In this document: positions 51,203-59,844 of the stretch, in pieces | Layout of the letters: each line of letters opens with the position of its first letter | Numbering within the stretch: the stretch's first letter is position 1 | Assembly (NCBI GenBank): GCA_028698875.1 | Contig: JAQVVR010000001.1 | Location: 62,001 to 126,000 of the forward strand | Length of the DNA stretch: 64,000 nucleotides | From: Candidatus Izemoplasmatales bacterium | GTDB taxonomy: Bacteria; Bacillota_I; Bacilli_A; Izemoplasmatales; Hujiaoplasmataceae | Direction: 5' to 3' | Notes under the pieces: generated by a model | Told to the model about the DNA's origin: nothing | Seen by the model: only the letters and a program-made list of their open reading frames with translations | Databases searched by the model: none | Position numbers and translations under genes: made by a program

Positions 51203-51276
51203 TGGTGCTCCTACCTAGAATCGAACTAGAATTTCAGCATTACCATTGCTGCGTTTTGCCACTAAACTATAGGAGC
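51203..51276 (-). tRNA. tRNA-Thr(GGT)
   Basis: A complete 74-nt cloverleaf on the minus strand with the CCA encoded. Acceptor stem GCTCCTA/TAGGAGC, D-arm GTTT/AAAC with loop AGTGGCA, anticodon stem CAGCA/TGCTG with loop ATGGTAA, and T-arm TCTAG/CTAGG with loop TTCGATT. The anticodon GGT reads ACC and ACU, threonine; G35, U36 and the G1-C72, C2-G71 pairs also match known Thr identity elements. It is a single-gene transcript between its own promoter and terminator, convergent to glgC. Confidence 0.95.
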
Positions 51277-51289
51277 TTCAGCGGTTTCT

Positions 51290-51318
51290 ATTATACCCAA
51301 AGACCTGCATAAATGCAA
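51290..51318 (-). promoter_or_regulatory. Promoter of tRNA-Thr
   Basis: Minus strand: -35 TTGCAT (51313-51318), 17-nt spacer, -10 TATAAT (51290-51295). The predicted start is only about 7 nt from the mature tRNA 5' end. Confidence 0.85.
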
Positions 51319-51441
51319 CAATTTTGTGATGTTTTATGGTTTTTTACCAAATTTTTATATGAGATGAAGAAATGCAAAAAAAAATATGGCTGTAAATTGA
51401 AAAATGAGATATTATAAAATAGCAAACATGGAGGCGATATC

Positions 51442-52146
51442 ATGCTAAAAATTAGCAATTTTTCAAAGAGTTACGATCAAAAGCATAAGGCTTGTGATGA
51501 CATTTCTTTAGAAATCGAACCAGGAGATATTTATGGTTTCATTGGCCATAATGGCGCCGGGAAAACAACGCTTTTACGTTCAATAGCCGGAATTTTGGAT
51601 TTTGAAGCTGGAGAAATCCTTATTGATGGTCATTCCATTAAATCGGACCCATTAGCGGCAAAAAAGGTTTTGGCATACATTCCAGATAATCCGGATGTTT
51701 ATGAATCCTTAACGGGAATTCAATATCTTAATTTTATCGCTGATGTTTTCCAAGTCGATCTTGAGAAACGTCAGTTAGACATTGAAAAATATGCGACAAT
51801 GTTTGAAATTGCCACTGTTCTAAATAATCCCATTGCCTCTTACTCCCACGGAATGAAGCAAAAAGTTGTTTTGATTGGAGCTCTTATCCACGATCCTAAA
51901 GTCATAATATTAGATGAACCTTTTGTCGGCCTTGATCCCAAAGCAAGCTACCTTTTAAAAGAAGTGTTTCATGACATGTGTCAAAAAGGGGCGTTGATTT
52001 TTTTCTCAACTCACATTCTTGAAGTTGCAGAAAAACTGTGTAATAAGGTCGCAATCATTAAACAGGGCAAACTGATTGCCTCCGGATTTACTGCTGATAT
52101 TACCAAGGATGAATCCTTGGAAAATATTTTCATCGAGTTGAACTAA
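51442..52146 (+). CDS. ABC transporter ATPase (ABC-2 exporter type)
   Basis: A 234-residue ATPase. Walker A GHNGAGKTT is near residue 35, the signature SYSHGMKQKV near 133, Walker B VIILDEPFVGLD near 153, and the H-loop STHILEVAE near 187. Its profile (AYIPDNPDVYESLTGIQYLNF) resembles the drug/Nod-factor exporter subfamily. GGAGGCGAT precedes the ATG. The permease gene starts 2 nt after the stop, so the two genes form one transporter. Confidence 0.93.
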   Translation: MLKISNFSKSYDQKHKACDDISLEIEPGDIYGFIGHNGAGKTTLLRSIAGILDFEAGEILIDGHSIKSDPLAAKKVLAYIPDNPDVYESLTGIQYLNFIADVFQVDLEKRQLDIEKYATMFEIATVLNNPIASYSHGMKQKVVLIGALIHDPKVIILDEPFVGLDPKASYLLKEVFHDMCQKGALIFFSTHILEVAEKLCNKVAIIKQGKLIASGFTADITKDESLENIFIELN

Positions 52147-52148
52147 TA

Positions 52149-53759
52149 ATGACACCGATTAGAGCCCTATTAAGTGTCTCTTTGCATGAAAACTTCAATT
52201 TAAAACGTTTGTTGGGAAGAAATGCCTCAAAATCGAAAAAGACTACTGTCTTTATCGTTATCGCCCTTTTGTATGCTTTGGGTGCCTTTTTGGTATCATT
52301 TGGCTATATGTTTATGGAACTTGGAAATATTCTATCACAAAACAACGCCATTGAGATATTACTGATGTTTGTCTTCTTTTATGCGACGATTATGACGGTC
52401 CTCTACACGCTGTTTCGTGCAAATGGCAGCCTTTTTCATTGCAAAGACTATGATATCATCGCCCCGATGCCATTTTCACCAATACAAATTGTGACTGTCA
52501 AGTTAATTATCATGATGATTAATTTGTACATATCCGTTTTGGTCATGATATCGCCAATTCTTTTTGCTTATGTTTGGTATGCCACTCCAGGATTTTTAAA
52601 TATTTTGTTTTTGATTGTGACTTTCTTTTTTATTCCGCTCATACCGGTTGTCATCTGTTCGTTCCTTTCGATGATAATTGCTAGATTAGCTTCGCTATTC
52701 CGTAAAAGTAATTTGGTGAACATTATTTTGATGTTCTTAATCTTTGTGGGAATTATGGTTTTATCATTTTCTTATAGTTTTTCTGGACAAGCCAATTTAT
52801 TCATAGGACAGATCGATCTTATGGAAATCATGGGCAAAATTTATATGCCTATGAAGTGGTTTGCACAAGCAATTCATCAAAATAATATATTATCATTTGT
52901 TTTTTATGTGATTTCTAGTGCAATTCCCTTCGCATTATTTGTTGTTTTATTGAGCAAAATGATTGTTAAAACCAATTCGTTAACAATTGTCACCCACACA
53001 TCTGGCAAAAGCAAACCCATTGTATATGTGCAAAAAGGAATATATAAAACCTTAATTACAAAAGAATTTCGGAAATTTTTCAATGTTCCCGTTTATGCCT
53101 TAAACTCTGGAATCGGAATGGTAATGTTGTTTTTGGCCGCAATTGCTTCCTTGGTGTTTTCTGATTATGTGGCACAGTATTTAGGACTTATGACGACGAT
53201 TGGAATGCCATTTGAGTTATTGATACTTATTTTTATCTGTTTTTGCACCTCAACAGTATATACTTCCGCAATCACTATCTCGCTGGAGGGCAAGAATTTT
53301 TGGATTTTACGTAGTATGCCAATTTTACCTAATACAATTGTTAGGGCAAAACTGTTTTTCAATATAATATTATCTGTTCCTATCATTTTACTTTCCATTA
53401 TTGTGTTTGCCATTGCTTTTAAAATCGACTTACTGATGATGGTTATCATGATATTGGTTGCATCCTCTTTCGCAGTTTTAACCTCAGTTATCGGTACTAT
53501 TATTAATCTGTATTTACCAAAATTTGATTATATTAATGAAACCGAAATTGTCAAACAAAGTGCTGCGGCCTTATTAGCGCTTTTCTCCGGATTTGCGATT
53601 ATTGTCATTGATGGATTGCTATACTTTGGTCTTTCGCAGTTGTTGCCTATAGAAATCACCCTTATGTTAATTGTCATATTTAATGGACTTATTGCAATGT
53701 CAGGGTTTTGGTGGGTAACAAAAGTTACTGAAAACCTTTTCATAAAATTCCCGGCGTAA
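52149..53759 (+). CDS. ABC exporter permease, large
   Basis: A 536-residue membrane protein with about twelve hydrophobic helices, twice the size of a standard ABC-2 permease. That suggests a fused or duplicated permease that can work with one ATPase species. A soluble cytoplasmic stretch (SKSKKTTVF) follows the N-terminus, and IVYVQKGIYKTLITKEFRKFF in the middle may start the second half. FIXED-type drug motifs are not visible and the substrate is unknown. A terminator overlaps its end. Confidence 0.85.
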   Translation: MTPIRALLSVSLHENFNLKRLLGRNASKSKKTTVFIVIALLYALGAFLVSFGYMFMELGNILSQNNAIEILLMFVFFYATIMTVLYTLFRANGSLFHCKDYDIIAPMPFSPIQIVTVKLIIMMINLYISVLVMISPILFAYVWYATPGFLNILFLIVTFFFIPLIPVVICSFLSMIIARLASLFRKSNLVNIILMFLIFVGIMVLSFSYSFSGQANLFIGQIDLMEIMGKIYMPMKWFAQAIHQNNILSFVFYVISSAIPFALFVVLLSKMIVKTNSLTIVTHTSGKSKPIVYVQKGIYKTLITKEFRKFFNVPVYALNSGIGMVMLFLAAIASLVFSDYVAQYLGLMTTIGMPFELLILIFICFCTSTVYTSAITISLEGKNFWILRSMPILPNTIVRAKLFFNIILSVPIILLSIIVFAIAFKIDLLMMVIMILVASSFAVLTSVIGTIINLYLPKFDYINETEIVKQSAAALLALFSGFAIIVIDGLLYFGLSQLLPIEITLMLIVIFNGLIAMSGFWWVTKVTENLFIKFPA

Positions 53760-53773
53760 AACCGGGTTTTTTT
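53750..53773 (+). terminator. Rho-independent terminator overlapping the permease stop
   Basis: A 5-bp GC stem (CCCGG 53750-53754 with CCGGG 53762-53766) with the TAA stop in the loop, followed by seven T. Confidence 0.8.
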
Positions 53774-53796
53774 GTGGACATGTCCATTTATTTCAT

Positions 53797-53825
53797 TTGT
53801 TTTTTAACTAGATAAGTGATATAAT
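53797..53825 (+). promoter_or_regulatory. Promoter of ppdK
   Basis: -35 TTGTTT (53797-53802), 17-nt spacer, -10 TATAAT (53820-53825) with extended TGA. Confidence 0.72.
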
Positions 53826-53865
53826 TTTCATAGACTTTAAAATGAAAATCAGAAAGGATTTAATC

Positions 53866-56490
53866 ATGGGAAAATACGTTTATTTGTTTAAAGAAGGATC
53901 TGCCGAAATGCGGAATTTGCTAGGAGGAAAAGGGGCTAACTTATGTGAAATGTACAATTTGGGTATGCCAGTTCCTCAAGGCTTTTCCGTATCGACTGAA
54001 GCCTGTACCCGATACTATCAAGATGGACAACTCATTGCTCCTGATATTATTGACCAAATTTATACCGCCTTACACGAAACCGAAAAAATCGTGGGAAAGA
54101 CTTTTGGGGACAATAAAAATCCATTTTTAGTTTCCGTTCGCTCTGGTGCCAGGGTTTCGATGCCAGGAATGATGGATACAATTCTCAACCTTGGGTTAAA
54201 TGACGTTGCTGTCGAGGGATTAGCAAAATTGACCAATAACCCCCGCTTTGCATATGATTCATACCGTCGGTTTATTCAAATGTTTTCTGATGTCGTCATG
54301 GAAGTTGAAAAAAGCAACTTTGAAGCCATCCTGACAGCCAAGAAAGACGAAAAAAACGTCAAACAAGATACTGACCTTGATGCCAATGATCTTAAAGCTA
54401 TTGTTGCATCATACAAAGCAAAATATAAAGAAATCAAGAAAGAAGAATTTCCCCAAGATCCAAAGGTTCAATTAATTGAAGCAGTAAAAGCTGTTTTTCG
54501 TTCTTGGGATAATCCTCGCGCCAATACTTACCGTCGTTTGAACAATATTCCTTACGAATGGGGCACAGCTGTTAATGTTCAACAAATGGTTTTTGGTAAC
54601 ATGGGTGAAGATTCAGGAACTGGCGTTGCCTTTAGTCGCAATCCAGCAACCGGTGAAAATGTTTTATACGGCGAATATCTTTTCAATGCCCAAGGCGAAG
54701 ATGTTGTGGCTGGAATTCGGACCCCGAAACCAATTTCCGAATTAAAAAAGGAGAATTCGGCTTTGTACGACGAATTCTTCCGAATTGCTAAGACACTTGA
54801 AGCTCATTACCGCGACATGCAAGATATGGAGTTCACTATCGAAAAAGGCAAACTCTTCATGTTGCAGACTCGAAATGGTAAAAGAACAGCACAAGCGGCT
54901 TTAAAAGTCGCCATTGACTTAGTCAAAGAAGGCGTTTTGAACGAAAAAGAAGCCTTATTAAAAGTCGAGCCCAAACAACTTGATTCCTTGCTACACCCTC
55001 AGTTTGATCCAGAAGCTCTAAAGAATGCCCCAGTTATCACTACTGGTCTTAATGCTTCTCCAGGTGCAGCAACTGGGCACATTGTTTTCACTGCCGAAAA
55101 AGCATCTCAATTTGTGAAAGAGAAAAAATGGCCTGTTGTTTTAGTTCGGGAAGAAACATCGCCTGAAGATATTGAAGGAATGTTTATTGCCAAAGGTGTT
55201 TTGACTGCTCGTGGTGGCATGACCAGCCATGCGGCTGTCGTTGCTCGTGGTATGGGAACTTGCTGTGTTGCTGGTGCTAGCGAAATTCATGTCAATACCG
55301 AAGGCAATTACTTTATATTGAATGGCAAACGATATAACGAAGGCGATTGGATTTCCTTGGATGGATCTACTGGTCGCGTTTATGGAGAACAAATCAAGAC
55401 AATTGATGCAACTGTATCTGGTGATTTCGCCACTTTGATGGCTTGGGCTGATAAATATCGCGCTTTAAAAATCAGAACTAATGCCGACAATCCTCGCGAC
55501 GCTCGCGTTGCTTACAAATTCGGTGCCGAGGGTATCGGCCTTTGCCGGACAGAACATATGTTCTTCGATGCTGATCGGATTCCGGCAGTTAGGGAAATGA
55601 TTATCTCCAACACGCTTGAACAAAGACAAGTTGCTTTGGCTAAAATTATGCCTATGCAGAAAAAAGACTTTATTGGTTTATATGAAGAGATGCATGGCTT
55701 CCCTGTTACTATCCGTTATTTAGATCCGCCACTACATGAGTTTTTGCCAACTGCTAAAGAAGATATCGAAAATCTGGCAAAAACGATGGGAATCACTTAC
55801 GAAGAATTGAGTAAAACGGTTGAATATCTCCATGAGACCAACCCAATGCTTGGTCATCGTGGCGTTAGATTGTTAGTTACTTATCCTGAAATCGCGGTTA
55901 TGCAAACAACCGCAGTCATTGAAGCGGCAATTGATGTCAATAAACGAGGGGGATCAGTAATACCCGAAATCATGATTCCTATCATATGTGATTCTAAAGA
56001 ATTTAAATATGTGAAAGACATTGTAGTCAAAACGGCTGATGAAATAATTAAAGCTGCTGGTGTCAAACTAACATACTCAGTAGGAACGATGATTGAAATT
56101 CCGCGTGCCGCTTTACTTGCCGATGAAATTGCCAAGGAAGCTGAATTCTTCAGTTTTGGAACAAATGATCTCACTCAGATGACTTTTGGTTTCAGTCGCG
56201 ATGATGCCGGGAAATTCTTAGGCGATTATTACTCACGTAAAATATTCGAATCTGATCCATTTGCTCACGTCGATACTAAAGGGGTTGGCAAATTGATGCA
56301 GATGGCTGTACAATTAGGAAAATCCACCCGCCCAGATATTAAACTCGGTATTTGTGGTGAACATGGTGGCGACCCAGCTTCGGTCGAATTCTGTCATAAC
56401 ATCGGTTTGTCATATGTTTCTTGTTCGCCATTCCGAGTTCCACTTGCTAGATTAGCCGCAGCTCACGCAAATATCAAGAACCCAAGATAA
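53866..56490 (+). CDS. ppdK: Pyruvate, phosphate dikinase
   Basis: Interconverts PEP, AMP and PPi with pyruvate, ATP and phosphate. The 874-residue protein has the full domain order: N-terminal nucleotide-binding domain (GGKGANLCEM near residue 20; SVRSGARVSMPGMMDTILNLG), the swivelling phosphohistidine domain (GGMTSHAAVVARGMG, the catalytic His in TSHAA), and the C-terminal PEP domain (GLCRTEHMFF, FGTNDLTQMTFG, ICGEHGGDP with the catalytic Cys-Gly region). An in-frame ATG at 53842 is present, but AGAAAGGA precedes ATG 53866. It allows PPi-linked glycolysis or PEP synthesis, and complements the nearby glycogen genes. Confidence 0.97.
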   Translation: MGKYVYLFKEGSAEMRNLLGGKGANLCEMYNLGMPVPQGFSVSTEACTRYYQDGQLIAPDIIDQIYTALHETEKIVGKTFGDNKNPFLVSVRSGARVSMPGMMDTILNLGLNDVAVEGLAKLTNNPRFAYDSYRRFIQMFSDVVMEVEKSNFEAILTAKKDEKNVKQDTDLDANDLKAIVASYKAKYKEIKKEEFPQDPKVQLIEAVKAVFRSWDNPRANTYRRLNNIPYEWGTAVNVQQMVFGNMGEDSGTGVAFSRNPATGENVLYGEYLFNAQGEDVVAGIRTPKPISELKKENSALYDEFFRIAKTLEAHYRDMQDMEFTIEKGKLFMLQTRNGKRTAQAALKVAIDLVKEGVLNEKEALLKVEPKQLDSLLHPQFDPEALKNAPVITTGLNASPGAATGHIVFTAEKASQFVKEKKWPVVLVREETSPEDIEGMFIAKGVLTARGGMTSHAAVVARGMGTCCVAGASEIHVNTEGNYFILNGKRYNEGDWISLDGSTGRVYGEQIKTIDATVSGDFATLMAWADKYRALKIRTNADNPRDARVAYKFGAEGIGLCRTEHMFFDADRIPAVREMIISNTLEQRQVALAKIMPMQKKDFIGLYEEMHGFPVTIRYLDPPLHEFLPTAKEDIENLAKTMGITYEELSKTVEYLHETNPMLGHRGVRLLVTYPEIAVMQTTAVIEAAIDVNKRGGSVIPEIMIPIICDSKEFKYVKDIVVKTADEIIKAAGVKLTYSVGTMIEIPRAALLADEIAKEAEFFSFGTNDLTQMTFGFSRDDAGKFLGDYYSRKIFESDPFAHVDTKGVGKLMQMAVQLGKSTRPDIKLGICGEHGGDPASVEFCHNIGLSYVSCSPFRVPLARLAAAHANIKNPR

Positions 56491-56519
56491 ATCATATGTA
56501 ATTTTTGCATATTGACTCA

Positions 56520-56598
56520 TGATACAATGATCCCCTTTCTGAGGATGGTGCGAACAAATTTATTGCGCCGACTTCCATAAAGGGGATCTTTTATTATT
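56520..56598 (+). terminator. Long stem-loop after ppdK, terminator and possible small RNA
   Basis: An outer perfect 10-bp stem (GATCCCCTTT 56529-56538 with AAAGGGGATC 56579-56588) encloses GAGG/CTTC and GGTGC/GCGCC helices (56547-56551 with 56565-56569). TTTTATTATT follows. TGA-TACAAT at 56520-56528, just upstream, could be an extended -10, so a small RNA of about 60 nt is possible, but termination of ppdK alone explains the hairpin. Confidence 0.6.
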
Positions 56599-56837
56599 AT
56601 CATACATCACCTATTTGTGCAATTGCATTATATGCAGATGGTTTATCATCATATTATTCTGATTATTTTCTAATAAGTCATTTTTAGTTGAATTTGTTTT
56701 TCCTTTCTGTTTATTGTTCAAGCGTTAAAAAGTAATTTTTATTATTAATATAGCCCCATATATGGCGATAGAAATCGATGTTTTCCGCCATTATTATAAT
56801 GAAGGAAGTCATCAGTTTCCAGCCAATTATGTCCAAC
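56599..56837. other. AT-rich gap with no recognised feature
   Basis: This stretch, between the ppdK terminator and the 6S-like RNA promoter, is very AT-rich. It contains a possible hairpin, ATGGC/GCCAT, near 56762-56792. The only reading frame of note (about 60 codons from 56762) has no ribosome binding site and runs through the 6S promoter, so I do not call it. Confidence 0.5.
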
Positions 56838-56866
56838 TTGACAAACCCCTTATTATTATATATAAT
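56838..56866 (+). promoter_or_regulatory. Promoter of the 6S-like RNA
   Basis: Consensus: -35 TTGACA (56838-56843), 17-nt spacer, -10 TATAAT (56861-56866). Predicted start at about 56872. Confidence 0.88.
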
Positions 56867-56871
56867 AAGAA

Positions 56872-57053
56872 CGTAGTTCTATATTTGGAAATCACTCAAC
56901 TGCGAAGCACATTTTTTTCTAGGGAGTCGAGGTTTGTCCCGTGTTGAATGCCCATTGTTAGGGAATCCTAAAGGCCAAACAAGAGACACCCACTTATGAG
57001 GGGTAGCTGTTTGTCTGCTCGAGTGATTTCCAAATGTTGGACTACTTTTTTTT
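56872..57053 (+). ncRNA. ssrS: 6S-like RNA (ssrS type)
   Basis: About 182 nt, with its own consensus promoter and a T-tail (57046-57053). The two ends form a closing stem: ATTTGGAAATCACTC (56883-56897) pairs perfectly over 15 bp with 57021-57035, and a lower helix pairs GTAG (56873-56876) with CTAC (57042-57045) and neighbours. Inside, two single-stranded sides (about 56898-56911 and 57008-57020) make a central bubble, beyond which an internal irregular helix continues. This rod with a central bubble, no coding potential and a size near 180 nt is the 6S layout, which mimics an open promoter and traps RNA polymerase. The assignment is by architecture, not by sequence match. Confidence 0.6.
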
Positions 57054-57062
57054 CGATTTAAT

Positions 57063-57092
57063 TTGGAATGTTGATACCGAAAATGATATAAT
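57063..57092 (+). promoter_or_regulatory. Promoter of the second M42 gene
   Basis: -35 TTGGAA (57063-57068), 18-nt spacer, -10 TATAAT (57087-57092) with extended TGA. AGAAAGG precedes the ATG at 57125. Confidence 0.55.
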
Positions 57093-57124
57093 TATATAAG
57101 CAGATCAGAAAGGTTGATTATAAT

Positions 57125-58183
57125 ATGAGTTTACTATTGAATGAATTAACGATGCTTAATGCCATACCAGCAAATGAAAAGCAAGTTAGAAATTATTTTC
57201 TTCATCAAGTCGAAAAACTTGCTGAGGTAAGTTATGACAACATTGGATCAATCATCGCCAAAAAAGTCGGCAACCCAGATGGACCACGGATTATGGTTGC
57301 TGGACATATGGATGAAATTGGTTTTATTGTCAGCGAAATCACAAAAGAAGGTTACCTAAAATTCATTCCCGCTGGTGGTTGGTGGGGTCACGTTGTCTTA
57401 TCCCAACAGTTTACTGTCACAACCAAATCCGGATCGGAGTTGCTTGGTGTTGTTGGATCTAAACCCCCACACATTCTATCAGCAGAAGAAAGAACTAAAG
57501 TAGTCGATTTTAAAGACATGTATCTTGACATCGGAGTAGCATCAAAAACCGAAGTTGAAGGCGCCGGTGTTCGCATTGGAGACATGATCACTCCTTTCAT
57601 TCAGTCGCGAGCACTTACCAATCCCAAGTACTTATTAGCAAAAGCTTTTGATAATCGGATTGGGGTTGCTTTAGCTATTGAGGTTTTACGCAATATTCAA
57701 AACGAAAAACACGAAAATATCTTATATGCTGTTGGCACAGTCCAAGAAGAAGTTGGATTACGCGGTGCGGGAACAGCTGCAAATAAAGTCGTTCCTGATA
57801 TCGGTATTGCTCTTGATGTTACAATTGCCCATGACTATCCTGGTGGTTCAAAAGAAACAGAATTAGGAAAAGGACCGTGTCTTATGTTTTACGACAGTTC
57901 CATGGTAGGGCATGTAGCGCTTCGCGAATATGTTATGTCCATGTGTGATGAATTACATATCCCTTATCAAATGAGTTTCTTACGAGCTGGAGGAACAGAT
58001 GCGGGAAAGATGCATGTTTCTCACTCAGGGTGTCCTTCAATAGCCATTTGTTTGCCAAGCCGATATATTCATTCCCATACATCAATTATTCACGAAGACG
58101 ATTATGATAATGCGGTGAAAATCGTTACTGAACTGATTAAACGCCTTGACCGGAAAACCGTCAACGCAATTACTTTTGATTAA
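57125..58183 (+). CDS. M42-family metallopeptidase (second of two)
   Basis: A 352-residue aminopeptidase of the glutamyl aminopeptidase/PepA-YsdC branch of M42. Zinc ligands in order are His in AGHMDEIGF, Asp in AFDNRIG, Glu pair in VQEEVGLRGA, Asp in ALDVTIAHD and His in PSRYIHSHTSIIHEDD. It keeps the deamidated PDZ-like insertion between the first ligands (GVVGSKPPH). The other M42 protein here (26398-27438) lacks this close match, so the two are not recent duplicates. Confidence 0.93.
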   Translation: MSLLLNELTMLNAIPANEKQVRNYFLHQVEKLAEVSYDNIGSIIAKKVGNPDGPRIMVAGHMDEIGFIVSEITKEGYLKFIPAGGWWGHVVLSQQFTVTTKSGSELLGVVGSKPPHILSAEERTKVVDFKDMYLDIGVASKTEVEGAGVRIGDMITPFIQSRALTNPKYLLAKAFDNRIGVALAIEVLRNIQNEKHENILYAVGTVQEEVGLRGAGTAANKVVPDIGIALDVTIAHDYPGGSKETELGKGPCLMFYDSSMVGHVALREYVMSMCDELHIPYQMSFLRAGGTDAGKMHVSHSGCPSIAICLPSRYIHSHTSIIHEDDYDNAVKIVTELIKRLDRKTVNAITFD

Positions 58184-58190
58184 AAACCAT

Positions 58191-58252
58191 CTCAAACCAA
58201 ATCAAAGTCCAGATTACATCTGTGATTTGCATATATTGGTTTGAGTTTTTTT
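58191..58252 (+). terminator. Rho-independent terminator after the M42 gene
   Basis: Outer stem CTCAAACCA (from 58191) with TGGTTTGAG (ending 58245) around a second inner pairing, then seven T to about 58252. Confidence 0.8.
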
Positions 58253-58272
58253 ATCAATAAGCTGGTGATTTC

Positions 58273-58301
58273 TTGCAAAAATACGGTCCTGATGATACAA
58301 T
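58273..58301 (+). promoter_or_regulatory. Promoter of rsmD-coaD
   Basis: -35 TTGCAA (58273-58278), 17-nt spacer, -10 TACAAT (58296-58301) with extended TGA. Confidence 0.68.
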
Positions 58302-58319
58302 AACCGCAAGGTGATATCA

Positions 58320-58877
58320 ATGCTTAGAATTATATCGGGAAAGTATAAGGGAAGAAAAATACTTGAAGCCAATCCTGCTTTTACCCGGCCAACCACTGAT
58401 AAAAACAAGGAAATGGTTTTTAACATTTTAGGTCAGTATTTTTCGGAAGGAATTTGTCTTGATTTATTTGCCGGCAGTGGTGCATTGGGAATTGAAGCTT
58501 TAAGTCGGGGCATGGATTCGGTTAGTTTTGTCGATTCAAATAATGAGGCAATTCGGATTATTCGCCATAACTTAAGTGAATTACATATCGGCATCGGAAC
58601 CGAAGCATGGGTTTACCATCAAGATTATCTTCTTTTTTTAGCTGAACATCGGCTCCAAAAGTATAATCTAATTTTTTTAGATCCCCCTTATGCAACTAAT
58701 TATATTTCTCAAGCCATTTTGACCATTGCTAATTATCAAATGCTGTCTGCCGACGGTGTCATTGTCGTTGAAAATGACAAATTGAACGAGACCGTTATCA
58801 ATTTTAATGATATAATATTATATAGAGAAGTCGTGGCTGGTAATTCAAAATTTGCATTTTATCGATGGAGGGAATAA
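58320..58877 (+). CDS. rsmD: 16S rRNA (guanine966-N2)-methyltransferase
   Basis: Methylates G966 in 16S rRNA. The 185-residue Rossmann-fold protein starts MLRIISGKYKGRKIL, then RPTTDKNKEMVFNIL, DLFAGSGALGIEALSRG (SAM site) and LIFLDPPYA, the catalytic (D/N)PPY motif. A GTG at 58311 is part of the binding site AAGGTGAT, so I use the ATG at 58320. coaD starts 1 nt after the stop; rsmD-coaD is a classic pair. Confidence 0.95.
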   Translation: MLRIISGKYKGRKILEANPAFTRPTTDKNKEMVFNILGQYFSEGICLDLFAGSGALGIEALSRGMDSVSFVDSNNEAIRIIRHNLSELHIGIGTEAWVYHQDYLLFLAEHRLQKYNLIFLDPPYATNYISQAILTIANYQMLSADGVIVVENDKLNETVINFNDIILYREVVAGNSKFAFYRWRE

Positions 58878-58878
58878 T

Positions 58879-59355
58879 ATGAGAATCGGTTTTTATCCAG
58901 GAAGTTTTGATCCGATTACGTATGGACATATTGATATTGTCAATCGTGGAGCCAAACTTTTTGACAAATTATACGTTGCCATCTCTTGCAATCCAAACAA
59001 AAAAATGATGTTTACTGATCAAGAACGCTTAGAAATTGTATCCGAGGTATTAAAAAACATTCCTAATGTAGAAGTAATTAAATCTGACATTCTGACGGTT
59101 GAACACTGTAAACTTCTTGGTGCGACCCATATTCTTCGCGGTCTTAGAGCGGTAACCGACTATGATTATGAGTTCCAGTTAACCAATTTCAATCGCCAGA
59201 TTTCCGGAGATATCGATACTGTCTTTTTGATGACGGAAGGTAAATACTCGTTTCTCTCATCATCATCTGTACGAGAATTAGCTGCTTTCAAAGGCGATGT
59301 GACGCCATTTGTCCCTAAAATCGTTCAAGATGCTATCCAAAAAAAGTTAAAATAA
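58879..59355 (+). CDS. coaD: Phosphopantetheine adenylyltransferase
   Basis: Makes dephospho-CoA from 4'-phosphopantetheine and ATP. The 158-residue protein starts MRIGFYPGSFDPITYGHIDIV with the T/HxGH-type nucleotidyl motif (YGHIDIV), and carries AISCNPNKKMMF, ILRGLRAVTDYDYEFQ and YSFLSSSSVRELA. GGAGGG precedes the ATG. The following hairpin is a shared terminator. Confidence 0.96.
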   Translation: MRIGFYPGSFDPITYGHIDIVNRGAKLFDKLYVAISCNPNKKMMFTDQERLEIVSEVLKNIPNVEVIKSDILTVEHCKLLGATHILRGLRAVTDYDYEFQLTNFNRQISGDIDTVFLMTEGKYSFLSSSSVRELAAFKGDVTPFVPKIVQDAIQKKLK

Positions 59356-59396
59356 AAAAAGCGGTAGGATCCGTTGATCCGCCGCTTATTTTTTGC
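59354..59396. terminator. Bidirectional terminator between coaD and the minus-strand operon
   Basis: The stem AAGCGG/CCGCTT (59359-59364 with 59382-59387) and an inner GGATC/GATCC helix are separated by a small internal loop, with A-rich 5' and T-rich 3' flanks. It overlaps the minus-strand stop codon at 59386. Confidence 0.82.
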
Positions 59397-59844
59397 TTAT
59401 AATTACATAATCATCAAGGTAATTGATAAAAGCCGTTTCCGAAACAAAAGTCGACGACTGATCAAATCCATTTACTTTGGATATGATTTCCCCATTTGAT
59501 ACTATAACAAATGTTGGAGTATAGACATATGAAATAATATCATTCGTTTTCAAAAAGTCATCATCGGCCTCAATGCGATATACATTGATTTCGTAATTGA
59601 TTATGATTTCCTTTAAAATCGGCTCGAAATCATCGCAACTCAAACACATGTTGCTAGATATTAAAACCACGAAATCATCGTTACTTTGGATAATGTTGGC
59701 TAATTGATCAGAATTAATCGTGACAAAATCGTTCGCACCAGTATTATCAATATTAATTCTTTCGTTAGTGACACAACTCAATAGAAGCATAACAAATAAG
59801 ATGAAAGTAAAAGCACATCCAAGTTTATTTGCAATTGATTTCAA
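59386..59844 (-). CDS. Thioredoxin-like lipoprotein
   Basis: A 152-residue protein with a lipoprotein signal ending LLLSC (Cys24) and a thioredoxin-like domain. The active-site motif is CLSC (Cys67-Cys70) in a FVVLISSNMCLSC context, and YTPTFVIVSNG is the strand with cis-Pro expected opposite it. It is outside the membrane and probably reduces or oxidises cysteines of surface proteins, or acts in metal or peroxide handling. The start is a TTG that overlaps the MFS stop as TTGA on the minus strand, so translation is coupled. Confidence 0.8.
   Translation of the reverse strand: MKSIANKLGCAFTFILFVMLLLSCVTNERINIDNTGANDFVTINSDQLANIIQSNDDFVVLISSNMCLSCDDFEPILKEIIINYEINVYRIEADDDFLKTNDIISYVYTPTFVIVSNGEIISKVNGFDQSSTFVSETAFINYLDDYVIISKK

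Noticed and set aside
56762-56947. Open frame of about 60 codons upstream of and inside the 6S-like RNA
   Set aside because: No ribosome binding site, and it crosses the consensus promoter and 5' end of the 6S-like RNA. Composition looks non-coding.
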